From contig SZZY01000002.1 in NCBI GenBank assembly GCA_009830035.1, positions 1 through 64,000 of the forward strand: 64,000 bases of DNA. Reading direction: 5' to 3'. How positions within the stretch are numbered: the first letter of the stretch is position 1; every line of letters starts with the position of its first letter. The DNA comes from Pantoea sp. Eser. Its GTDB lineage: Bacteria > Pseudomonadota > Gammaproteobacteria > Enterobacterales > Enterobacteriaceae. A program made the position numbers and the translations under genes. Positions 18,890 to 29,800 of the stretch are shown here, one piece after another. The notes below the pieces were generated by a model. The model was not told the DNA's origin. It did no database searches and worked only from the letters and a program-made list of their open reading frames with translations.

Positions 18890-19553
18890 AGCTCGGAATT
18901 TATGGTGCAGGGGGGTTAGGACGTGAAGTTCTTGCGCTGGCCAGCGTGATTAATGCGAAAGAACAACGCTGGAAGAGTATGGTTTTTATTGATGATATTC
19001 ACCCCAATCGGCAGTTAAATAATGTTCCTGTTATTGAATTCAGAGCAGCAGTTGATATCGAAGATATTGAATTCGTGGTTGCAGTAGGCGAACCAATGCT
19101 CAGGAATGAATTGATTAAAAAAATAAAGACCAGTAATCTTCCTTTGGCTACGTTGATACATCCGGATGTGGATATAAGCACGTCAACGTTTTTGGGGAGG
19201 GCGTTGTAGTCTGCAAAGAGGCATTTGTTTCTTACGATTGTGTGGTAAATAACAATGCCTTTATACAGCCACAGGTGTGTATTGGCCATGACTGTCATGT
19301 TGGTGAGAATAGCATAATTTCTCCAGGTGTAATGCTGGGTGGAAACTGTAAAATTGGTAATGATGTCTTTATAGTCCTGAATGCCTGCATTAAAGAGAAT
19401 ACACATATAGGCAATAATGTGATTATTAGTATGGGGGCAGTTGTTTTTAATGACATTAAAGAAAATGTCATCGCATTAGGGAATCCTGCTAGGGTGATGA
19501 GAAACAATGAAGATAAAAAAATTTTCCCGCATCCAATAGCAAAGAGTGAATGA
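18886..19553 (+). pseudogene. NeuD/PglD-type sugar O/N-acyltransferase, frameshifted
   Basis: The N-terminal frame (18886-19209) shows the PglD-like Rossmann domain: LGIYGAGGLGREVLALA and EFVVAVGEPMLRNELI. The second frame (ending 19553) shows hexapeptide repeats of a left-handed beta-helix: HDCHVGENSIISPGVML, GNCKIGNDVFI, NTHIGNNVIISMGAVV, ending IALGNPARVM. The catalytic His is probably in IGHDCHVG. The frames break in a GGGG run near 19195-19199; one more G joins STFLGEGVVVCKEAF cleanly. Such enzymes acylate the amino group made by DegT aminotransferases. Acetyl-CoA is the usual donor, but an adjacent ACP allows an ACP-bound donor here. The start overlaps the aminotransferase stop. Confidence 0.82.
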
Positions 19554-19792
19554 TAATGGAAAACATAGCATTGTACAATAAGACTTTCCTCGATATTTTT
19601 ATGCTGGCAGAGAAAGACCTGGTTACCCTGAAATATCATGATGTGCCAGAATGGGATTCTGTAGGTCATATGATGCTAATAACAGCAATAGAAGATGCAT
19701 TCGATATTATGTCTGATACCCAAGATATTATTGATTTTTCCTCATGGAAAAAAGGAAAGTTAATATTAGAAAAATATGATGTGGTGCTTTGA
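19550..19792 (+). CDS. Acyl carrier protein of the island
   Basis: An intact 80-residue acyl carrier protein. The four-helix pattern is visible and the phosphopantetheine Ser sits in PEWDSVGHMMLITAIEDAF (DSxGHM), with the acidic recognition helix DDA... replaced by IEDAFDIM. ATG 19550 or 19556 could start it; the former overlaps the preceding stop. It is not the housekeeping AcpP, which is more acidic and has a DSLD motif. It would carry the acyl group used by the neighbouring transferase, ligase and reductases. It is one of only two undamaged genes in the island. Confidence 0.85.
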   Translation: MIMENIALYNKTFLDIFMLAEKDLVTLKYHDVPEWDSVGHMMLITAIEDAFDIMSDTQDIIDFSSWKKGKLILEKYDVVL

Positions 19793-19795
19793 GAA

Positions 19796-20539
19796 ATGCG
19801 TCTTCTCGATGGCAAAAATGTATTCATTACAGGAACGAGTAAAGGCATTGGCTGGGCTTTAGTAGAAGCTTTCGCAGAGAATGGTGCTAACATTTATGCT
19901 CACGCCCGCAAAGAGGATAGCCAGTGGCAGGATACATTGGCTTGTTTAGCAAAGAAAAATGGCGTTACGATCTGGCCATGTTACTTTGATATGACAGATT
20001 ATGCTGCGATGAAAAAAGCCCTTAACAGCATAAAGGCTAATAATTCTTCTGTCGACATATTGATTAATAATGCAGGCGTTATGATAAACTCACTTTTTCA
20101 TATGACGACAAATGAGATGTTACGCCTGCAGTTCGAAGTGAATTTTTTCATTTTTATGCTGACACAATATATTTCCAGATTGATGACGAAGCAAAATAGC
20201 GGCAGCATTATTAATATATCTTCAGTGGTGGCTATTGAGGGGAGTCCGGGTCAATCAGCTTATAGCGCTGCAAAAGCGGCAGTGATTGCTTTTTCTAAAT
20301 CGATAGCCGCTGAACTGGGCGAAAAGAACATCAGGGTTAACTGCATCGCGCCTGGCATTATCTACACGATTTTGCTGGACGGCCTGCCTGCACAGCGACT
20401 TGAACAGACCAAAAATAAAACATTACTAAAGCGGTACGGTTTACCCGCTGAAGTCGCTTCAACAGCTGTTTTTCTGGCGTCGGAACTGGCAGCCTACATT
20501 ACTGGGCAGGTCATCAGAGTAGACCGTGGATTAAAATAG
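19796..20539 (+). CDS. Short-chain dehydrogenase/reductase, FabG-like
   Basis: An intact 247-residue SDR. The cofactor motif is TGTSKGIGWA near residue 12, the central motif is LINNAGVMI, and the catalytic triad is in IINISSVVAIEG (Ser) with YSAAKAA (Tyr, Lys). The end ITGQVIRVDRGLK fits 3-oxoacyl-ACP reductases. It would reduce a 3-oxoacyl-ACP to the 3-hydroxyacyl form on the adjacent carrier protein, giving for example a 3-hydroxybutyryl group; this substrate is inferred from context. It starts four bases after the ACP gene, so the two are co-translated. Confidence 0.85.
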   Translation: MRLLDGKNVFITGTSKGIGWALVEAFAENGANIYAHARKEDSQWQDTLACLAKKNGVTIWPCYFDMTDYAAMKKALNSIKANNSSVDILINNAGVMINSLFHMTTNEMLRLQFEVNFFIFMLTQYISRLMTKQNSGSIINISSVVAIEGSPGQSAYSAAKAAVIAFSKSIAAELGEKNIRVNCIAPGIIYTILLDGLPAQRLEQTKNKTLLKRYGLPAEVASTAVFLASELAAYITGQVIRVDRGLK

Positions 20540-20571
20540 TCTGCTATTTTTCATCAGGAGTTATTACAACC

Positions 20572-21983
20572 ATGTTTCCAGATATGGAACAGCATAACCC
20601 GACGGCAATTGCTGCCATCGACGAAAAAGGGCGTGAGTTAAGCTATGGGCAGCTTCACGAGCAGGGAAAACGCCTTGCTGACATTATTCCACCTCACTCC
20701 CTGGTATTTTTTTGTGAAAATAGCTTTGGTTCACTGATGGGTTATGTCGCGTTTCTTACGCATAAAATAGTCCCTTTAATGCCCGATAAAGACCTGGATA
20801 AGCAGTTTATTGAGACGCTAGCGGTGACTTATCGACCTGGATGGTACTGGCGTCCACAGCGCAAAGATGGCCCCGATCCGGCAACACTGTTCGCGTATGA
20901 AAATTATGAACTGGTGTCGACAGGACTGACTACTTTCCCTTTTAGTAACGATCTGGCTTTGCTGGTGTCGACATCGGGCTCAACCGGCAGTCCCCGTCTG
21001 GTTCGGCAAAGCATGCGCAATATTTATGCTAACGCATTAAGTATCGCCAGCTATCTGAAAATCGATCAGCGTGAACGAGCGATAGTTAATTTACCGATGA
21101 GCTACGTCTATGGGTTGTCTATTATCAACAGTCACTTATTGCGCGGAGCCACTTTATTACTAACAACCAAAGCGGTCACGCAGCGTGAGTTTTGGCAATT
21201 TGTGACTCGGTATTCTGCCAGCTCACTTGCTGGCGTGCCTTATACCTGGGAAAGGTTGCGGCGGTTAGGCTTTATGAAAAAGCATCTTCCCGCTCTAAAA
21301 ACACTGACACAGGCGGGAGGGAAGTTAACGCCAGAATTACATCAGGCATTTGCAAGCTATACGCCCGCCAGAATAATAAGTCTTTTATAGTAATGTACGG
21401 CGCGGCAGAAGCCACTTCGCGTATGGCATGGCTGCCGCCAGAAAGATCGCTGGATAAAATTGGCAGTATAGGTAAGGCCATTCCCGGCGGTCGTTTTATT
21501 ATTATTGACCACCAGGGAAATGAAATTGACGGTCTTAACACAGCAGGCGAATTGGTCTATTTTGGTCCTAATGTTATGCTCGGCTATGCTGAATCTGGTA
21601 GCGATCTTTGCAAAGGGGATGAGTGTCAGGGAAGGTTAGCGACCGGAGATATCGCCCGCTGTGATGAAGAAGGTTATTACACTATCGTTGGGCGAAAAAG
21701 CCGTTTCATCAAGCTCTTTGGGCACCGTATCGCACTTGATGAGCTGGACGCTATCATTCATTCCGCTTTTCCGTTTGTGGAATGCGTTTGTGTTTCAGGG
21801 GAGCAAAGAATAACACTGTTTATCACCGATGAAACCTATGCTGATACAATCAGGTCATTAGTCTGTAAAAAAATTCAGCTCACGCCAGCGACGGTTAAAA
21901 TAAAAATAATTCCTGTCATTCCCAGAAATACTGCGGGCAAAATACTCTATTCAAAACTGGAATCTCATCATGGACTGCTGTGA
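20572..21983 (+). pseudogene. AMP-binding acyl-CoA/ACP ligase, frameshifted
   Basis: The adenylate-forming ligase would activate a carboxylic acid as acyl-AMP and load it on CoA or on the island ACP. The first frame shows the P-loop-like LLVSTSGSTGSPRLVRQS and MSYVYGLSIINSHLL. The second has FIVMYGAAEATSRM (A5 motif), GRLATGDIARCDEEGYYTIVGR (A7/A8) and the catalytic Lys near the end in NTAGKILYSKL. The frames separate at ~21375-21385 in aataataag; one base joins them. At ~470 residues it is a short ligase, as in many aryl/acyl activating enzymes of secondary pathways. Its end overlaps the next gene by 13 bases. Confidence 0.85.
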
Positions 21984-23052
21984 AGAGATGCTGTTATCGC
22001 CATTTTCTCTTAAACAGCATGAAAAGCAGAAGCTGATGACACAGCGGCTGAAAAAGCTAACCCGGTATCACTACAAAAATTGCAGCGCTTATTAGAGAAT
22101 TATGGATGCCCAGGGACTGCAAATGAAGCATCTACAGTCGCTGGAAACGATCCCTTTTTTGCCGGTGTCGCTGTTTAAGCAAATGGACCTGGTCAGTGTG
22201 GGTCTCAGGAACAGTTGATAAAAATTATGACCTCCTCCGGAACCAGTGGGCAGAAGTTATCGAAAATTTATCTGGATAAGACAACCGCAATAAATCAGCA
22301 AAAAGCGTTGGTTAAGATTGTCAGCGATTTTACCGGACAGTCACGTATGCCGCTGTTAATCATTTATTCGCCTGACGCAATGACTAACCGTAATTCTTTT
22401 TCAGCACGCAGAGCGGGTATTCTCGGCTTCTCCCGTTTTGGCAGTGAAAAAACATGGGCATTAAAAAGTGATATGTCGCTGGATATGCCAGCAATCAGCC
22501 ATTTTTTACAAAAGCATCGGGGGAAAAGAGTATTGATTTTTGGTTTTACATTTATTATCTGGCAGCATTCTTATAAACAGCTTCTTCAAATTAATCAAAA
22601 AAATAGATTTGTCATTAGGTATATTAATACACGGCGGCGGCTGGAAAAAGTTGATTTCAGACGCAGTGTCTCCAGAGTATTTTTCTGCTGCATTACAGCG
22701 ACAGTGTGGAATAGCACATAATCACGATTACTATGGGATGGTTGAACAGACCGGAACAATCTTTATGCAATGTGAGTATGGTCATCTCCATGCCAGTGTC
22801 TTCTCAGACCTTATTATTCGAAACCATATCGACTTTTCAGTGTGTCGGCACGGAGACCCCGGCATCATTCAGGTGCTTTCTGTCATTCCACAATCTTATC
22901 CTGGGCACGCTTTACTTACAGAAGATAGAGGGGTCATTCTGGGTACCGACGATTGCCCCTGCAGTCGATATGGGAAATATTTTAGCGTAATGGGGCGAGT
23001 AGAAGATGCCGAATTAAGAGGGTGCAGTGATACTTATGCCGAGCAATTTTGA
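21971..23052 (+). pseudogene. LuxE-like acyl-protein synthetase, disrupted
   Basis: Three frames together follow the LuxE acyl-protein synthetase family, the partner that activates a fatty acid and passes it to the LuxC reductase. The start (LLSPFSLKQHEKQKLMTQRLKKL, shown in part) and LTRYHYKNCSAY match; TAG at 22094-22096 interrupts just after. Then QSLETIPFLPVSLFKQ leads to the AMP-binding loop MTSSGTSGQKLSKIYLD in a shifted frame (~22195). Further on, ILIHGGGWKKLI and YYGMVEQTGTIFMQCE lie in yet another frame (~22590-22610). The end SRYGKYFSVMGRVEDAELRGCS is the conserved LuxE tail. At least three lesions, so it is clearly dead. Confidence 0.82.
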
Positions 23053-24241
23053 AAATGTCACCTTTTTAGTCAGTGATCAAAATGTTGCGAAAGGAATGCT
23101 TGCTCAGCGGACATTTCAGCCATTTGAAAATTTTATCATTGATTTTCTGGATGAGTTTTCGCGGAGACTGTTCAGAAACCCGATTGCTAAGGCTTGGCCT
23201 GATGTCATTACGCTGGCCTTCTGGTGTCGGAAAAAGGCGTTATTAAAAGAGAAGTCTGCATATCCAGATTTATCGAGACGAACCGGACGAGGTTTAGCCT
23301 TCCATATTGCACCCTCGAACGTTGCAACAAATTTTGCATGGTCCTTAGTTGCGGGTTTACTCAGTGGTAACTGTAATCTTGTTCGGGTGCCGTCACGCTC
23401 CTTTCCACAGGTCTCTGTTATCTGTGAAGAGCTAAATAATGTACTGCGAAATTGCCCTGACATAGTGCCTTATCTCTGTCTGGTACGTTATGCCAGGGAA
23501 TCTGGCTTGACCGATATCTTCTCTGGCTGGTGTGATACCCGCCTGATCTGGGGCGGGGACGAAACTATTTCAGCTGTTCGGAAATTACCTATACCCTCGC
23601 GTAGTCTCGATTTAGCTTTTGCAAAACGTCATTCCTTGGTGCATGATTGATGCCAGCTATTATCTTGCGCTGATCAATAAACGTGCTGTCGCGGTCGGAT
23701 TCTATAACGATACCTACCTGATGGATCAAAATGCCTGTACTTCTCCTCAGCTTGTCGTATGGCTGGGAACAGAGGCTGAGAAGGAGCAAGCACGCGCGCA
23801 TTTTTGGGCGGAATTAGAAATTTTAGTAAACAAACGATATCAACTACAGCCCATTACTGCATTAAGAAAGTTTGGTCGTTTTTGCCACCATGCTGCAATT
23901 AGCGGCAGTGTAAAAAAGCCTCTACGGCATCTAATCTGATCTTTCGCCTTCTGCTGGACAAACTTGATGAGACAACGATGATGCAAACTGAAGCCGGCGG
24001 ATACTTTCTAGAATACCTTGCCGATGATATCAGTGAAATTTTACCGGTATGCGGTAATCGTTGTCAGACACTTGCGTTTTCAGGCGTTAGCTCAAAACAT
24101 ATAGAAGACTTTCTAAAACGGTATCGCCCTGCTGGCGTTGACAGGGTGGTTCCGCTTAGTCAGACGCTGAATTTTAATCTCAAATGGGATGGCTACGACC
24201 TGATCTACTCATTATCATGTTTTACAACGTTTACAGATTAA
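23036..24241 (+). pseudogene. LuxC-like acyl-CoA/ACP reductase, frameshifted
   Basis: This matches the LuxC fatty acid reductase family, which makes aldehydes from activated acyl groups with NADPH. The core GLAFHIAPSNVATNFAWSLV and LLSGNCNLVRVPSRSFPQV motif is unmistakable. The frame shifts near 23640, then again near 23925. The later parts include NKRAVAVGFYNDTYLMDQNACTSPQ with the catalytic Cys in QNACTSPQ, and the end FLKRYRPAGVDRVVPLSQTLNF. Total ~400 residues, slightly shorter than bioluminescence LuxC (~480). ATG 23036 is chosen; it overlaps the LuxE end. There is no luxA/luxB, so light production is not its role. Aldehyde or alcohol formation for a glycan substituent is the likelier purpose. 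Confidence 0.83.
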
Positions 24242-24272
24242 TAATGAAAAAATTACTCATACAAAATATACG

Positions 24273-25536
24273 ATGCATTTTCTGCCTGGAATAGAGAACC
24301 ATGGAAAAAGAATTTTTCTTTTCGACCTTGACGGCACGATAACAGCAGAGGAGTCTTTAGCTGAAATTGGAAAGTCATTTCACCTTTCTCCCGAAATGAT
24401 TGATCTCACAAATCAGACAATAAAAGGCAATGTTCCTTTTGTAGAAAGCTTTATCCGCCGGGTGGAAATACTCAAGAAAATTCCGGTGTCATCTATCCGG
24501 GAGAGGATGACAAAAATTGCTTTACTAACAGATATTGTTAACTTCATCAAAGAAAATGCTGATATTTGTCGTGTCGTTACCAGTAATGTAGATGAATGGA
24601 TCGGTGATTTAACCAACGATATTGGTTGCAAGTATTCTGCTTCAGAAGGGTTAGTGGTTGATGATAAATTAGTCAAGGTAACAAAAATTTTTAAAAAAAG
24701 AGGTTGTACTGCATTATAAGCAGTCCGGTTATTATGTCGTTTTTATTGGCGATGGACATAATGACAGTGAAGCGATGCGCTGTGCGGATATCGCCATTGC
24801 AAGTGGTATAGTTCATGAACCTGCAAAAAAGCTATCGACTGTCGCCAGTCATTGCGTTTACAGCCAGAAGGCGCTGGTAAGGTTACTGGAGCAAATTAAA
24901 TCGCCATCGCCAGGTAAATCATTATTATTAAGTTGCGCCGGGATAGGTTCACGGCTAGGGCTTGCGAAAACAAAGGCTTTAATTGACTTCAACCACAAAC
25001 CGCTGATTGAATTGCAGTTAGAGAAATTCACGCGTGTCGAAAATGTACGAATAGTTGTCAGCTTTCAGTATTCTGATGTTATTGAAACTGTGCTTAAGGT
25101 CAGGCAGGATGTCATTTTTGTTTTTAATCACGACTACTTTCAGACAAAAACTGGAAACAGTCTTTTTCTTGGCGCCAGACATGCTAATGAATATATCCTT
25201 GCCTGGGATGGCGATTTGATTGTTCATCCTGATGATATTACTCGCTGCCTTGAATTCAGTGGCGAGTATGTTGGATGTAGCAGGGTGATTTCAGATGACC
25301 CTGTGTATGTTAATTTAAATGAACAGGGTTGTGTGATTAATTTTTCTCATTCTTCGGGGGATTATGAATGGTCTGGACCTGCTTGTTTGAAGAAAAAAAT
25401 AAAGTATACGACGCTGAATGTGTTCGATTAAATAGTCGATCTGTTAGCATCGCCAGCACTAAAAATAAAAGCCCAGGATATTGATACCTACACTGACTAC
25501 ATCAATGCAAAAATACTAATAGAGAAGTGGAGTTAA
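24273..25536 (+). pseudogene. HAD phosphatase - nucleotidyltransferase fusion, disrupted
   Basis: Residues ~1-190 are a HAD-IB phosphatase of the SerB type: IFLFDLDGTITAEES (nucleophile Asp) and, in the next frame, VVFIGDGHNDSEAM (motif IV). The break between is at an A7 run near 24700. Residues ~200-410 are a nucleotidyltransferase of the LicC type: LLLSCAGIGSRLGLAKTKALI (G-x-G-x-R and Lys), then EYILAWDGDLIVHPDD, where WDGD is the metal-binding Asp pair. A TAA at 25429-25431 interrupts; the frame goes on for 34 codons to 25536, so CAA to TAA is likely. Together the halves suggest dephosphorylating one substrate and activating a small phosphorylated alcohol as a CDP derivative for the LicD transferase downstream. 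Confidence 0.78.
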
Positions 25537-25572
25537 ATAAGTAAACAATACATTCATAATTATTACGAGGAA

Positions 25573-26165
25573 ATGGCTAAAACAATCGAATCTCCGCTGG
25601 AAACTCGTAACAAAGCGAAGGATTCCACCTGTTATTATGTTGCGCTAATGAGGGGTTTTGCTGATAAAAAGCGTGATTTACTGGATCTGGGAACCGGCAC
25701 AGTCTTAATGATAAATCCTCTGGTTGATGATTTCAGGACTATCGTCGCAATTGAAAAACATAAAGGGTTTTCCGACTTTATCTTCAAAAGCCCCTCTGTA
25801 GAAATAATTAATACTGATATAATTGATTTTACTATAACCCGGTCATTTGATGTGATATCAATTTTTGGTGTTATGAATTATCTTAACCAGAAGGAGGCTG
25901 AGGGGATATATAAAAAATTGCGGGGCTTTTAAATAAAAAAATAAGTCTGTTGCCATTGTTAAACATCAGATGGGACTGAGAGAGAGTTTTAACGTCAACG
26001 GTTGGTCAGAGGAGTTAAATAAAAATTATTATGCTGAATATCGACATTGAAGTGGCCATGTTAACAGACGCAGGTTTCACAAGAATTGAACAGATTGACA
26101 TTTACCCGAAAGAATACAATCGCTGGAAAAATACACATTTCTATGCGTTAGTTTGCTACTTGTAA
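25573..26165 (+). pseudogene. Class I methyltransferase, frameshifted
   Basis: The first frame (25573-25932) carries the AdoMet motif LLDLGTGTVLMINPL, the acidic-loop AIEKHKGF and FDVISIFGVMNYLNQKE (motif IV and post-motif), giving a typical small methyltransferase core. After 25932 the protein continues through at least two more frames, with KHQMGLRESFNVNGWSEEL and finally FTRIEQIDIYPKEYNRW to TAA at 26163-26165. Full length would be ~195 residues. It could methylate the sugar amine or an acyl hydroxyl; the sequence does not tell which. The gene sits between the nucleotidyltransferase fusion and licD, in the same direction. Confidence 0.7.
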
Positions 26166-26185
26166 AGCTAAAATAAGGGAGCGCC

Positions 26186-26895
26186 ATGAATAATTCTGCG
26201 GAAACTATAAAAAATGAAAATCTAACCTCGTTTCAGAAACGCACGGTTGCGCTTCTGGCAATACTCAAGACTTTCCTTGATGAGCATAATCTTCCTTATC
26301 TACTTGATGGCGGGACACTAATTGGTGCTATCCGGCATCGGGGAATGATTACCTGGGATGATGATATCCATCTCTCAATGCTGAGAGGAGATTATAATCA
26401 ATTAATTTCTTTAAAAGATAAGCTGCCCTATCCGTTGCAGTTAGCCTATTGGGGGAACGATCCTCAACATGTCTACCCATTTATCCGGATCTACGATGTC
26501 ACTACACTGTCACTTTTGGTTTTGTTAACCCTTTGGTCCGTGGGGTATGGATCGACATTTTTCCGATTGATGGCACTTTTACCAATGGTTTACTTCGCCG
26601 TTGCCATATTAATACGCTGGCTTTTTTACTTATGTTGCTAACCAATCTGATGGGCGCTTATGTCAGTAAGTCGCTCCCTAAGCGAAAACAATGTAAATAC
26701 TATTTGTTCGGTATTCTGAGCCGGCTGGCAGGAAAAATTTCTGATACGCGCACAACAGCGGCTGGCGACTTTGAAAGATCCTTTGCAGTCTGAAATATCA
26801 GCGCTGGTTGTGAGCATGGCTGGAGACAAAACTCATCAGCGGACCGGGCATTATCTTAAGCGAATCGAAGTCAGCTTTGAAGAACTTCATCTAAC
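26186..26895 (+). pseudogene. LicD family phosphotransferase, frameshifted and truncated
   Basis: LicD proteins move phosphocholine or similar diphospho-activated groups onto sugars. The N-terminal signature is clear: YLLDGGTLIGAIRHRGMITW followed by DDDIHLSML (metal-binding acidic cluster). The frame changes near 26505; the middle continues as NPLVRGVWIDIFPIDGTF. A second change near 26780 leads to SEISALVVSMAGDK and EVSFEELHLTGS. The expected C-terminal Y-G-x-Y motif is missing; the gene runs into the convergent glycosyltransferase at ~26895, so the 3' end is deleted. ATG 26186 follows AAGGGAGC. Partnered with the upstream LicC-like domain. Confidence 0.8.
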
Positions 26896-29800
26896 AGGCA
26901 GTGTTGATGCACTTCACTTTGCAAAATTTTGCCCATCTTTTCACTACTTTCAGGGTCATGCAGATGGGCATTTATCGCGTTATGCCATTCAGCATACTCG
27001 TTGGCTACGCATGTGGTTGTGAAAGTATTGCTGCCGGTGCCGACAGATTTACTGCAAATTAAGGGTATACCACCGGCTCCATATTCAATAAGGTGCAGAT
27101 AAGCTTCAGCGTCTGTTAGCGGATGCCCGTCATGTGGGACCGGTGCAAGGTCAGGATGCATTTTCATCAATTCCTTATGATAAATTTCTCTATCGGTCTC
27201 ACGAATAACAGTGTTAATTAGCGGCCGCAGCGCCGGCGGGCAGTGGCCAAAAATTATCCATTCAGCCTGATCAGCAAAGGCGTTAATCAGTCGGGCGATT
27301 TTTTGTTGCATATCGTAATGACACAATCTTCCTGCGGTAAACAGGTGGGCATAATGAAAATGTCAGAGTGTAGATCGGAAAATAACTCAGCTTCTTTTTC
27401 GTTATTAACAATGAGACGGTCAATATAACCAAGGTTGCATCTTACCGTGTTGATAAAATTGTCTCTGACACGATGCATTTCAGAAGGTGAAAATAAATCC
27501 TTCGACAATGTTGCGTTGATCATGCCAACTTTGAAAGCCGAATTGAAGCGCGATAATTTTGCTATCCATCAATTAAAGTCCGCGCCAGTCTGCTGTTCAA
27601 TCACTATCACATCAGGATTGTAGCGGGTCACCTCAGGTAATGTTGGCAGCGACGTCATCAGTTTTCCCTCAATAACAACGGCATCGCGGAGTGAAGTGAA
27701 CGGTTCTGTCACTCTGTAAGCATTAATTCTCTCTGGCTCACCGGTCACTGGCATGACTACCGGCAAGGGATGCCAGCACAAAGGCAGCCAGTTATGCTGA
27801 TCGCCGTTTTGCAGCCCAAATGGCATCGTTAACGATAAATTTTTGTTATAGTCAGGATCCTGACTAACTTGCATTAGCCAGCGTTCAAACATGATATTTT
27901 CTTCTTTCTCACTCTGTGATGCGGGCATGTCTGAGAGGGGTTGTTCTGGCTGGCGGCAGCTGCAGGCATAGGGTGTCCAGACGACCAGCCCACCCAGCTG
28001 ACCTACGCGCAGACAAAAGTCGATATCGTCATAACACGCTAAATCGGCGTCAAAGCCATTTACGGCATAACAGATATCCTCGCGTACCAGCATAAAATCG
28101 CCGGAAACGGCCGAGTAATTTTGGTCAGCGTGCAGGCGTGACAGGTAGCCGTTATTACTGTCGTCAGTACCGTAAAAAGGTTCGCCTGCTATGCCACCTT
28201 TTAAACCTAAAACATATCCGGCATGGCGAATCAGATTATTGGCATAGCGTTGCTTGCCGCCGACAATGGCAACTTCAGGTCGCTGGGCATGATTCAGCAT
28301 ATTATCCAGTCACTCTGCATTTGCCACTTGAATATCGCTGTTTAAGAACAGCAAATAATCACCCTGAGCGTTAAGAATGGCCAGATTGGCCATTCCCGCC
28401 CGTTGCCAGACTGCGGGGTAGTGCAATACTCTGATGCGTTGGGATGCGAGGCTGGAAATACCCGCCAGCCATGCTTCTCTTTCATCATCCTCGCGTTTAT
28501 CTGCCACAATCAAGTTCATAATTTAGGTAACCCGTGGATTCCAGTACCGCCATCACACAGCGACTGACGCTGTTAAACTCCCGTGCCAGTATGGCAACAG
28601 TGACCAGAGGTTTACTCTGATGATGATATTTAAGCTGCCAGGGACCCTGACGGGTGGGCAGCACCTCTGCTTGGTGAAAACCACGGCGATGCAGGTGCGC
28701 CAGCAGCAGCTGATCTGCTGAATGATTTCTACGGGCCCTTGCTACCTGCAACAGCGGCTCGCTCAGATGACCAATCGTGTCAATCGCGGATTCAATAAGC
28801 TGCAGTTGTAACTCAAATTCAAACGCCTCTGAACAGGTCAGGTTTAATCCACCGGCTGCAATAACCCATTCACGCCTCAAGAGCCAACCGCTGGACATCT
28901 GGTCAGGAGAGCTTAAAAAGAAGTCCGGATTAAAATCAGGCCGGAAAAGTGTGCCTCGCGGCTTACCGCCGATCCGATAAATGATGTCGGTATACAGGGC
29001 ATTATACTGGCTGGCTTGATGTAAGGTAGTGGACAGCGCGTGAATGCCAGAAAGCAGTAACTGGCAGCCCGCGTCAATAAACAGCAGCCAGTCACTCTCT
29101 GATTCATAGATATGGTTATTCAGCGCAGCCAGGCCTTCTGTCAGATCCAGACGCAACTGTGTCGTTCCGGCAGGCAGATAATTGACCTGACTGTCCGTCA
29201 GAGCAACAATTTGCCAGCTTACCCCGGCAACGCTCAGATTAAGGCTCTGCAGGGTGATATCCCAGGCTTCCCTGTCTCCATTTCGTGCATCAATAAACAC
29301 CGTACAGCGGGAAGCGGTAACCTGAGTGGTGAGGTATTCACTTAATAACCGTTGCTGAGCTGGACGTAATCTTGGCTCGCTTAACCACATATTCACTCTG
29401 CTGCTGGCAAGCGAAGCGTCAATTTCATGAAGTATATTTTGCTCGCTAAATTGGTCTGGATGAGCGAGCGGCGCCACGCGGATTTGACTGTATGTCCGGG
29501 CGGGATCGTGCCAGCCTGACTCTTTTAGTACCGCGGGCATATTTCTATGGGTAGCATTGACCAGATCTGCATGATCGTTGACCGTAGAGAGTGTCTGGCT
29601 GCGTAAAATTCGGTACTGAGACAATGTCTGAGTCACCATAGCCAGATGGCATAGCGCAGAACCTTAAGATACATGGCGAGATCGGCCAGGAACGGCATTG
29701 ATTGGCCGCTGAGTGCTTACAACGGCTCCCCAGAGGCCAGGATAGCGCGCAGAACAGTGGTGCGGATAAGCACCACGCTGGGCTCACCGATGAATTTAAG

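Noticed and set aside
21971..24241. A bioluminescence (lux) operon
   Set aside because: LuxC and LuxE relatives only; no luxA, luxB or luxD.
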